From an uncultured Fusibacter sp. (lineage in GTDB: Bacteria > Bacillota > Clostridia > Peptostreptococcales > Acidaminobacteraceae), in NCBI GenBank assembly GCA_937958285.1, contig CALFXQ010000100.1, positions 1-5,864 on the forward strand: a stretch of 5,864 bases of DNA, written 5' to 3'. The first letter of the stretch is position 1, and every line of letters begins with the position of its first letter. Under the pieces are notes generated by a model. That model was not told the origin of the DNA, did no database searches, and saw only the letters and a program-made list of their open reading frames with translations. This document shows, in pieces, positions 1 through 5,864 of the stretch. The translations under genes and the position numbers were made by a program.

Positions 1-1
1 T

Positions 2-757
2 GGCCTTTGGTATGTTTTCTTAAAAGAAGAAACACCAGACCTTCCCTTTGCAAGCTATCAGGTTATCGGTTCGAAGAGCGGTTGGACATTACAAGCCAAT
101 GCGATTGCCTACGCGCCTGCTACACTCAGTAAATACCACTGGAAGATTATATTCGATGGGCAGATAATATTGGAGAATGATCAATCTGAATTTTCCTTTA
201 AACCCGATTTACCAGGTGACTACCAAATTATCCTCACTGTTACCGATAGCTATCAGCAAGTCTCTTCTCCCTTTATCAATATCTTAAACTTCAACGGCTC
301 CTTTATAGAAAATGCATCCACGCCAAAAGATCCCAACAGTGGCGATAGCGGTGGCGATGAAGACTTGCTAGGTGGTCTTGAGCCCTCTGTGAATTCAGGA
401 GATGTTATAGATGATACTGTCAACTTCCACACTTCGCCAAATAGTAAGCGACTCTATCTTCCAAAAGACAAAAGATATGGATTAGTTAAAGAAAATGGCA
501 TCTTTGTATCAAAGGGCGATGTGCTCAATATTTGGCTTAAGACCTCGAATCAAGAGAATATTACATTGCTCTTGGTCGGCCTAAAAGATGGAAAAAAAGT
601 GTATGAACAAGAGTGGCAATTTAAACCGACCACTGCGGGCTTTGAGAAAGTCACCCACACTTTTGACACACATGGACTAGACAGTATTGAACTATATGGG
701 CAATCGTTAAATGAGTATATTTGGTTTGATGCCTATTCAATCGAAACCATCAAGTAA
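2..757 (+). CDS. C-terminal part of a PKD-like/Ig-fold, probably secreted multidomain protein (5' end outside window)
   Basis: The frame is open from the left window edge to the TAA at 755-757, giving 251 visible residues. A TTG at 170 could be taken as a start, but the frame is uninterrupted and domain-like upstream of it and no ribosome-binding site decides for it, so I treat the gene as 5'-partial. Residues about 30-95 look like a PKD or Y_Y_Y (triple-tyrosine) Ig-like module: a Tyr-His-Trp strand (45-47), an F-x-F strand, PGDYQI, and the TVTDS strand (79-83) typical of PKD-type folds. Residues about 107-135 are an acidic, Gly/Ser-rich linker. Residues about 136-251 are beta-rich with alternating hydrophobics and terminal aromatic strands, resembling a carbohydrate-binding jelly-roll module. 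No catalytic domain, membrane anchor or sorting motif is visible at the C-terminus. Such modules usually bind sugars or mediate contacts outside the cell; the enzyme or adhesin part, if any, would lie upstream. It faces the right-hand operon and is unlikely to be functionally linked to it. Confidence 0.8.
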   Translation, partial: GLWYVFLKEETPDLPFASYQVIGSKSGWTLQANAIAYAPATLSKYHWKIIFDGQIILENDQSEFSFKPDLPGDYQIILTVTDSYQQVSSPFINILNFNGSFIENASTPKDPNSGDSGGDEDLLGGLEPSVNSGDVIDDTVNFHTSPNSKRLYLPKDKRYGLVKENGIFVSKGDVLNIWLKTSNQENITLLLVGLKDGKKVYEQEWQFKPTTAGFEKVTHTFDTHGLDSIELYGQSLNEYIWFDAYSIETIK

Positions 758-790
758 AGCATTGTTCGTGAATCAACCTCAATCATAGAG

Positions 791-825
791 AAAAGGGAAA
801 AACCTTAGTCGGTTTTTCCCTTTTT
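791..825. terminator. Rho-independent terminator, probably bidirectional, between convergent genes
   Basis: Positions 791-804 (AAAAGGGAAAAACC) pair perfectly with 811-824 (GGTTTTTCCCTTTT) around a 6-nt loop (805-810), a 14-bp stem with no mismatch. The 3' arm runs into T at 825 and a T-rich tail, as expected for an intrinsic terminator of the plus-strand gene ending at 757. Because the arms are A-tract/T-tract rich, the minus-strand transcript reads almost the same structure, also ending in a T-rich arm. It can therefore also stop the minus-strand operon, whose last stop codon is at 869-871. Confidence 0.9.
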
Positions 826-868
826 ATGTTTATATCCTAAAAGCTTTAATTGCGTAGGCCGTTGAGGT

Positions 869-1921
869 TTATTGCCCAGCAGGGTGGTTTTTGTCGATTT
901 GTTTGGCAAAAGCCATCGCCCGTTCTTGAACGCCAGAAAGTTTCTCGATGCTACCAGGCGAATTGGCAATAGCCGTCAAAAACGCATGCTGCGGCAAATA
1001 AAAACCTTTGTTTATATTAAGGGCACCAATAAGCTGACATGCCACAGAATCACAGCCTGAGTTACCCGATACAATCACACCGTACATCGCTTTGTCTTTT
1101 AAGCTAATCCTTCTATAAAGAACTGTGAGTCGATTGATAAGCGCGGCATGCATCGCAGAAAGTGAATCGTTGTAGTTGGGAGACACCCACACAATGACAT
1201 CCGATTCTTCGATGGCTGGCAAGATTTCCATCGTCATCTGTCCACCATAGTAACAACTTCTACTTTGTGCATAATGCACACATGTTTTAAATGCACACCC
1301 CTTGCAATCAGTAATTGTTCCATTTTGCAGGCCCATGCGCTGTATGGTCCAACCTTGGAGATGTGTTTCCACCATTTCCCACAACCTTAAGGTGTTACTC
1401 ACATGATAATGTGAGGCATGAAGCACCAAGATTTTTCTTGTAGCCTTACTAAAAGTCAATGGGCCACGCTGCGACCACTCTTCTAGGTAGACGCTAAAGC
1501 GGTGTTGTACAACATCATCCATCGGCAACTTTAAATGTTTCTGCCAAGTCTTTAGATTTTCAAATTCTGGTAAAACTTCGAAAAGACTCTGACCTGGAAA
1601 GAAAGCACCCTTCTGATTGAGTATAAATGTCATTTGCTGTGCATAGCGTTTTGTGAACCAATAGTGTTCCGAAAACACGATTAGTCCACATTTTTTAAAG
1701 GGCACATGTTTCATTTTACTGATTGCTTGAAGCGCATTAGAAATGTATAGATCTTGACCCAACCAATCGAGTTCTGACATGATTAACAAGCCATATTCCT
1801 CGCTGTCGGCAATTTGACTTAAGTCTGAAACGGCTTTATACCCATGGGTTGAAAGGGCTTTTTCTAAAAGCGCCTTCATGATAGGCGTCTGCTGTGGGTT
1901 ATAGAGAATGTAATGTTGCAT
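869..1921 (-). CDS. Flavodoxin-fold NAD(P)H-dependent FMN reductase / iron-sulfur flavoprotein-like protein
   Basis: This 350-aa protein has a C-terminal FMN-reductase-like domain (about 162-345). A hydrophobic strand (KILVLHAS, from 163) leads into a His/Ser/Asn-rich phosphate loop (168-177) that would hold the FMN phosphate. Four cysteines follow at 206, 209, 214 and 223 (C-x2-C-x4-C-x8-C), in the place where many family members carry a C-x-G-C cluster. Then come the strand DVIVWVSPNY (241-250) and a helix ending in an NRL segment, the usual layout for P-x-Y flavin-contact loops. Iron-sulfur flavoproteins bind a 4Fe-4S cluster with a related compact Cys motif; whether this one does is inference. 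Residues 1-160 are an extra domain that looks like a degenerate flavodoxin fold without a phosphate loop. The protein is probably cytoplasmic: no signal peptide or membrane segment is seen. The ATG at 1921 is chosen because GGAG lies 7 nt upstream. The gene start overlaps the dehydrogenase-like gene by 23 nt, so it is the last gene of the operon and probably supplies or accepts electrons for the pathway. Confidence 0.85.
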   Translation of the reverse strand: MQHYILYNPQQTPIMKALLEKALSTHGYKAVSDLSQIADSEEYGLLIMSELDWLGQDLYISNALQAISKMKHVPFKKCGLIVFSEHYWFTKRYAQQMTFILNQKGAFFPGQSLFEVLPEFENLKTWQKHLKLPMDDVVQHRFSVYLEEWSQRGPLTFSKATRKILVLHASHYHVSNTLRLWEMVETHLQGWTIQRMGLQNGTITDCKGCAFKTCVHYAQSRSCYYGGQMTMEILPAIEESDVIVWVSPNYNDSLSAMHAALINRLTVLYRRISLKDKAMYGVIVSGNSGCDSVACQLIGALNINKGFYLPQHAFLTAIANSPGSIEKLSGVQERAMAFAKQIDKNHPAGQ

Positions 1922-2888
1922 AGTCTCTCTCCATCGTCGTAAGGGTGTTTTTTAACCACGTTACGAGAGTAGGATGTGATGGCAGTGATTCCATCAAAGG
2001 GTTTTGATCGAAAATATTGAGGCAACCCAAAAATTGCCTATGCCATGGCACCGTTGAATAATGCCAGTAGCCCTCAATACATGCTTTTATTGAATACGCT
2101 GCCGAACTCACAGCTGGCGCAATATATGGCTTAAAGCCTAGGGCACGCACTTCGATATTGGCTTGTACTGTTAATTCCCTTAAGCGCTCACTAAGGGCTT
2201 CGTCAAATTGATCGCCAATATCGTTTACAACAATAAGGTCTTTGCCATGTGGGCCGTATACGCGACCTGAGTTCTCGAATGTCTCACACCCGATATTACG
2301 TGCGTAATACATTGCCCTTGCATTCATAACGCCCAGTCCGAATCCTTTGATGCGAATGGATGCATGATCTTGTTGACCATAATGCTCTAGTGCATCTCGA
2401 GCCACTTGGCACAAAAGATCAACGGGATCTGAGACAATCGCATAAAGACCTTGGAAGTTCTGGCCAACACCTTCTTTTACAAAATTTCTTACGAGTTGTG
2501 CATTCGATTCAAACTGAATCATCCGCATATCTTGAACCTGCTCACCTACTGCTGGGACAGATTTGGATGCGGTGAAAATCACCATATCTGCTTTGAATAA
2601 ATCGTGTTGATCCGTTGCTCGAACTGGTATGCTTGCAGTAAATGGCCCTAATATCTGATTGAGCTCTAGGATATAGCGACTTAGCCGATTGGGATCCAAA
2701 TCAAATAGCTTAATTTCTTTTATGGCATCTGAGCCCATGATGCAAAGGGCTTGAGCAAGGGTCCCACCCACATCGCCAAGTCCTACAATTGAGAGCGTCC
2801 ACTTTGAAGGGCGTGATTGAAACCAGGTAACACTTGAATCATCTAAGTTAGGCACTGTTATAACGGGTAATATGGGCGTAAAGTTCAT
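1899..2888 (-). CDS. Lactate/malate dehydrogenase-like NAD-binding protein with altered active site
   Basis: A 329-aa protein of typical L-lactate/malate dehydrogenase length. Residues 31-65 form a Rossmann start: strand TLSIVG, the loop G36-x-G38-x-x-G41 and an acidic strand end (FDLD, 62-65) that normally holds the NAD ribose. By motif alignment to LDH, R122 sits at the substrate Arg109 position (RMIQFESN compared with RLDLVEKN), after a mobile loop about five residues longer than usual. S153-D-P-V-D157 replaces the SNPVD motif, so the substrate-binding Asn becomes Asp. R191 matches Arg171, but the partner catalytic Asp168 position is Met188. H214 in GPHG matches the catalytic His195 of GEHG. 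It is thus a real family member with two changed catalytic positions, so plain lactate or malate oxidation is doubtful. The start is the ATG at 2888, with GGAG 7 nt upstream; the frame stays open 228 nt further upstream, but that stretch is low-complexity Arg/Thr-rich translation inside the preceding gene. The ATGA overlap with the upstream gene (2885-2888) implies translational coupling. Confidence 0.87.
   Translation of the reverse strand: MNFTPILPVITVPNLDDSSVTWFQSRPSKWTLSIVGLGDVGGTLAQALCIMGSDAIKEIKLFDLDPNRLSRYILELNQILGPFTASIPVRATDQHDLFKADMVIFTASKSVPAVGEQVQDMRMIQFESNAQLVRNFVKEGVGQNFQGLYAIVSDPVDLLCQVARDALEHYGQQDHASIRIKGFGLGVMNARAMYYARNIGCETFENSGRVYGPHGKDLIVVNDIGDQFDEALSERLRELTVQANIEVRALGFKPYIAPAVSSAAYSIKACIEGYWHYSTVPWHRQFLGCLNIFDQNPLMESLPSHPTLVTWLKNTLTTMERDYATLHSL
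1929..1932 (-). promoter_or_regulatory. Ribosome-binding site of the flavoprotein gene
   Basis: On the minus strand GGAG (within GGAGAGAGACT) precedes the ATG at 1921-1919 by 7 nt. It lies inside the last codons of the upstream dehydrogenase-like gene and supports this start over the next in-frame Met at residue 15. Confidence 0.75.
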
Positions 2889-5864
2889 TTTGCGTCTCCG
2901 TGATATAATGGTTGAATGCGCTCTAGTAGCCCAATATCCGCGGCTATAAGTTCCGATGGCTTTGCATGTGGTTCGAAAAAGAGGGTTGACCCTTTTTCTG
3001 GATGTCGTGGTGAGACCAGCACATCTGACAATGTGGACATGGTTAAATTGCGACCATGTTGTGAGAGGTAGGCATCTTCTAGTGCTTTGAGAAGTTCGTG
3101 GGCATTTTCGAGACAAACTCGCGAAAATTCCGCAACGAGTCTTTCTGAAACGCCCTTTATATGTTTGGGATAAACATAAGGTAAAATTAAGTTAAGAGAA
3201 GGTATACTGCCGCTTAAGAGCGCATCGGAGATACTGTTTAGCTCTGCCCAGTCTTGTACGTCTATTGCGTCACCACCTAACATAGGATAAAGGTGACTTT
3301 CGTTAAACCACATGCGAATACGCGGGATAAAATAAGCAGCGCGTACGGGTATGCCTTCCATTTCTAGCCATGCCTTGCCGCGTCCAGAGAGAATGGCCAC
3401 GGCTAAGGTTTTAATCGGTATTTGATACTTGTCGAAATAATGGCGAATGGCCTTAAAGCGATGGCCTTTGTCGAATAGGTCATCGACGAGTATTACAGGG
3501 CGATTAAAGGATTTGATTGTTCGGGCTTGAATCTCCAAACTAAGGTAATTGGGATAAGCCATTACTCGATAACCATCGCCCTTGCGGTTGTAATAACGCT
3601 CGGTGTGCAAAGACTTTGTGACAGTATTTGGAACAATCCACCGCTTAAAGACCTCGCCGTATGGTACAAGCATTGCGCTTCCCAGCTTTCTAGGGATATT
3701 TGGCACTGTTGAAACTTTGTTTTCTTCGCATATAATGCGAATCAAATGCTCGTAAATCATGGTGCGATCAAAAGAGAGTACCAAATTTCCAGGATAAAAG
3801 TTGCAAAGCACCTCACAAAGCCTTATCCGCGCATTTTCTATCGCCTGTTCCATGCGTGGTGTATTGCGATATGGGGATTTAATCATGGATTTTAAGTCGA
3901 GGTTCAGGGTGACGGGCGAGATCATACTCACCACATGAATGGATTCGTTTTTGGGGTCTTGCACTTGTACAAAGCCATTTTTGACAATTGAATCCACCAC
4001 ACGTCGATCTTCTAGTCCAAATGTATTGCGATAAACGGCATAGCTATAGTCTTTAGCGATGCAGTAACACAGCGTTTCAGTCAAGAGACTTTGCTCAATT
4101 TTATTAATCACCGATAGTGGATTTGCCACAATTGCATCGATTACCAGAATTCTCCCACTCGCATGTTCGCGAATATAATCTGTTAAGTACTGAGAATTGA
4201 ATTCCGAGTAGATATCGCCGCTGCGCAGCCAGTGAAAAAATGTTAGCCCCTCAATGCGGTTATCAAATTGTAAATTTCTGATAACGAGTACCCTAGTAGC
4301 CTGCATATAACGCTTAAGTTTTAAAAGTTCTCTGAGGGCGTGTTTCTCGTAAGTGAGGGCAATAGCAATTTCATCTAATAATTCGTTAGTAAGCTGTTCG
4401 TGGACCTCGACAGTCACTGCTTGAACGGTCATGGTATCTTTAAACTGCGGTTCTCTTCTGTAGAGATTTTTCTCGTATATATACTTTTGCACTAACGACT
4501 CTGTTAAGTCTGTAATATCTCGGTTTTCGTCGACATAAGTGCGTATTTGAGTGGAACTAATGGTTTCGATGGAGGCATCGAGCGTCATACGCACCACATC
4601 TGCACTAAATTCACCGATGACTTGTTCGAGTAGCGCCTCGTCTTTAACATTTCCAAGTCCTTGTGCACGCTCAAATACGAGATGATTGGTATTGAGGAGC
4701 TCACTTCGAGATGGTTCTATTTGATAAGCAGATGCATGGGTTAATACGTCTGATCCGACCACTAAATAGACGGGTTGTGTTGGAAATAAAGATTTTAGAA
4801 AAACAAGATCTTCTCTGTTGGCGATATTGACAATACAACGGCGCGGGAAAATATAGAGGTCAAACTCATCGGCGATAGACATCTTTATAATATCTCGTCT
4901 AACGCCATTCGGTTGGGTGCGTTTTGACCAACTAAACTCGTCTACCGCCAAATACACCTCGTAACCCAAATCCCTAATCGCACATGCACTAGCCTTGTGG
5001 GCCAACGAAAATGGATCGAAGGCCCCAGGAAAAAATGCAACCTTTTTGGGAACTGAAATGCCCAAGTCTAGGCCTTGTGCACTTGCATCTCTCAAAAACC
5101 TGTAAATATGATTGAAGGCCGTCGCACTGTTTAGGTAGCTCAGTGCATTTCTAGAATCTTGATTTGTAACGAGACTCAACACTTTCTTGGCGACTATTTG
5201 GTAGAGCGATTCTCTACCCGTTAATGAGATCTTAGTATTTCCAAAAATTTTGACACCTAATTGAAAGAATGCCTCGCAGTTCACCTGGTTATCGTAATGT
5301 ACTAAGCCATTTAGTAAAATTGACAACATCTGTTTAATTGCATGCTGTCTACGTACTGTTGTGCTTAAAGAATCTTCGATGCATGCTGCAGCTGTGGCAA
5401 GGACTAGTATACAAATCTGGCTATTGGCGGACTTGATTTTATAATTTAAATCCGTCAGGATTTCATCGTGCTCTTGTGGCTGTAAGGTATTTATCAACTT
5501 ACCTAAATATGGTGGTATGTATTTTGTAAATTGATAGCCCTCGATCTCTAAGGCTCTCAACAGCTCGATGACAATATCATTTCGCTGTTCATTGGCGATA
5601 AGAGGAAAGATTTCTACGAGTGCAAGACCCGCCTTCTCACGAACGTCTTGATAAGCGCTCACTTTTAATAGATTCGAGAAGTGCATTGCCACATAAAATG
5701 CATCCACGCGCTGTTGCCAGATTAGCTCAATTAACATGTCGATTTGAAGCCTTTTGACAATTGCTGGTGTGGCGGTTTTTAGGTTGGATAAATACAACAG
5801 ACTAGGGTCTTCTGTGGCCAAGTGCAATAAAGCCATATCTACGTTGCCAATGTAGTTTTTCAAG
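2885..5864 (-). CDS. Multidomain protein: HEAT-like repeats + NadD/NMNAT-like nucleotidylyltransferase + GNAT-like + phosphoribosyltransferase-like (5' end outside window)
   Basis: The visible 992 residues (numbered from codon 5863-5861) remain open at the right edge, so the protein is longer; the TTG at the edge is not taken as a start. Residues 1-270 are amphipathic helical pairs resembling HEAT/ARM repeats. Residues about 273-474 are a nucleotidylyltransferase of the NadD/NMNAT/cytidylyltransferase superfamily: KKVAFF then GAFDP (280-284), S286-x-x-H289 in place of H-x-G-H (compare T-x-x-H of eukaryotic NMNAT), VVGSD (368-372), and ISSTQIR (435-441), the ATP-phosphate motif, ending in a NadD-like YIYEKNLY. 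Residues about 480-645 look like a GNAT fold (strand GRILVIDAIVAN from 570, GFVQV at 630), but without a clear Q/R-x-x-G-x-G acetyl-CoA loop. Residues about 665-880 are type I phosphoribosyltransferase-like, with VILVDDLFDKGHRF (790-803) as the PRPP motif. Residues 880-992 are a mostly helical tail. No membrane segment or signal is seen in this part. It is the first visible gene of a three-gene operon. Assignment of the NadD-like domain is strong, the PRTase good, the GNAT and HEAT moderate. The substrate is unknown; database entries for such proteins may read 'cytidyltransferase'. Confidence 0.85.
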   Translation of the reverse strand, partial: LKNYIGNVDMALLHLATEDPSLLYLSNLKTATPAIVKRLQIDMLIELIWQQRVDAFYVAMHFSNLLKVSAYQDVREKAGLALVEIFPLIANEQRNDIVIELLRALEIEGYQFTKYIPPYLGKLINTLQPQEHDEILTDLNYKIKSANSQICILVLATAAACIEDSLSTTVRRQHAIKQMLSILLNGLVHYDNQVNCEAFFQLGVKIFGNTKISLTGRESLYQIVAKKVLSLVTNQDSRNALSYLNSATAFNHIYRFLRDASAQGLDLGISVPKKVAFFPGAFDPFSLAHKASACAIRDLGYEVYLAVDEFSWSKRTQPNGVRRDIIKMSIADEFDLYIFPRRCIVNIANREDLVFLKSLFPTQPVYLVVGSDVLTHASAYQIEPSRSELLNTNHLVFERAQGLGNVKDEALLEQVIGEFSADVVRMTLDASIETISSTQIRTYVDENRDITDLTESLVQKYIYEKNLYRREPQFKDTMTVQAVTVEVHEQLTNELLDEIAIALTYEKHALRELLKLKRYMQATRVLVIRNLQFDNRIEGLTFFHWLRSGDIYSEFNSQYLTDYIREHASGRILVIDAIVANPLSVINKIEQSLLTETLCYCIAKDYSYAVYRNTFGLEDRRVVDSIVKNGFVQVQDPKNESIHVVSMISPVTLNLDLKSMIKSPYRNTPRMEQAIENARIRLCEVLCNFYPGNLVLSFDRTMIYEHLIRIICEENKVSTVPNIPRKLGSAMLVPYGEVFKRWIVPNTVTKSLHTERYYNRKGDGYRVMAYPNYLSLEIQARTIKSFNRPVILVDDLFDKGHRFKAIRHYFDKYQIPIKTLAVAILSGRGKAWLEMEGIPVRAAYFIPRIRMWFNESHLYPMLGGDAIDVQDWAELNSISDALLSGSIPSLNLILPYVYPKHIKGVSERLVAEFSRVCLENAHELLKALEDAYLSQHGRNLTMSTLSDVLVSPRHPEKGSTLFFEPHAKPSELIAADIGLLERIQPLYHGDAK
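2896..2899 (-). promoter_or_regulatory. Ribosome-binding site of the dehydrogenase-like gene
   Basis: Minus-strand GGAG (in GGAGACGCAAA) stands 7 nt before the ATG at 2888-2886, within the last codons of the upstream large gene. It settles the start: the longer open frame reaching position 3116 has no comparable signal and would overlap the large gene by over 230 nt. Confidence 0.75.

Noticed and set aside
170..172. TTG as the start codon of the left-hand gene.
   Set aside because: The same frame is open to the window edge with sensible beta-domain sequence (for example the Tyr-His-Trp strand at 134-142), so the gene begins outside the window.
758..868. Search for a small gene, tRNA or promoter in the only intergenic gap.
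   Set aside because: Apart from the terminator hairpin and a trivial AAAGCTTT palindrome nothing is visible; the genes converge here, so no promoter is expected.
872..1060. Short plus-strand open frame (62 codons).
   Set aside because: Antisense to the end of the well-supported flavoprotein gene; no ribosome-binding site or recognisable domain.
2360..2575. Short plus-strand open frame (71 codons).
   Set aside because: Antisense shadow of the dehydrogenase-like gene; His/Leu-rich translation with no domain features.
2889..3116. Upstream in-frame extension of the dehydrogenase-like gene (76 extra codons).
   Set aside because: It lies wholly inside the C-terminal coding region of the large gene, translates to an Arg/Thr/Ser-rich sequence without domain character, and the ATG at 2888 has a clear GGAG at 7 nt and an ATGA overlap.
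3527..3712. Short plus-strand open frame (61 codons) with a hydrophobic stretch.
   Set aside because: It lies opposite the phosphoribosyltransferase-like domain, and the hydrophobic stretch is the complement of that coding sequence; no independent support.

Overview
The window holds two converging transcription units separated by one strong shared hairpin terminator. The organism is probably an anaerobic, moderately AT-rich Gram-positive of the Bacillota (Clostridia-like). The grounds are good GGAG ribosome-binding sites at 7-nt spacing, tight overlapping gene order, a Cys-rich iron-sulfur-flavoprotein-type reductase and a PKD-like secreted-type protein. This placement is an inference with low confidence, because no rRNA or taxonomic marker gene is present.

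Left (2-757, + strand): the 3' part of a gene for an apparently extracellular multidomain protein. It has a PKD/Y_Y_Y-like Ig-fold module, an acidic Gly/Ser/Asp linker and a C-terminal beta-sandwich that resembles a carbohydrate-binding or jelly-roll module. Positions 758-868 are intergenic and contain a 14-bp perfect-stem terminator that can work in both directions.

Right (869-5864, - strand): three overlapping genes read from right to left, evidently one operon whose promoter lies beyond the right edge. In transcription order they are: (1) a very large multidomain protein, cut by the window edge, with HEAT-like helical repeats, a NadD/NMNAT-like nucleotidylyltransferase domain, a GNAT-like domain, a type I phosphoribosyltransferase-like domain and a helical tail; (2) a lactate/malate dehydrogenase-like protein with non-canonical active-site residues, joined to gene 1 by an ATGA stop-start overlap; (3) a flavodoxin-fold, NADPH-dependent-FMN-reductase/iron-sulfur-flavoprotein-like protein with a four-Cys cluster and an apparently degenerate second flavodoxin-like domain at its N-terminus, overlapping gene 2 by 23 nt.

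The operon is the interesting part. A phosphoribosyltransferase-like and a mononucleotide-adenylyltransferase-like domain in one polypeptide are, in principle, the two steps that turn a base into an NAD-type dinucleotide (base + PRPP to mononucleotide, then + ATP to dinucleotide). They are translationally coupled to a Rossmann dehydrogenase-like protein and a flavin reductase-like protein. I infer an uncharacterised nucleotide or dinucleotide cofactor/redox system. The sequence shows the domain grouping and coupling, not the substrate.
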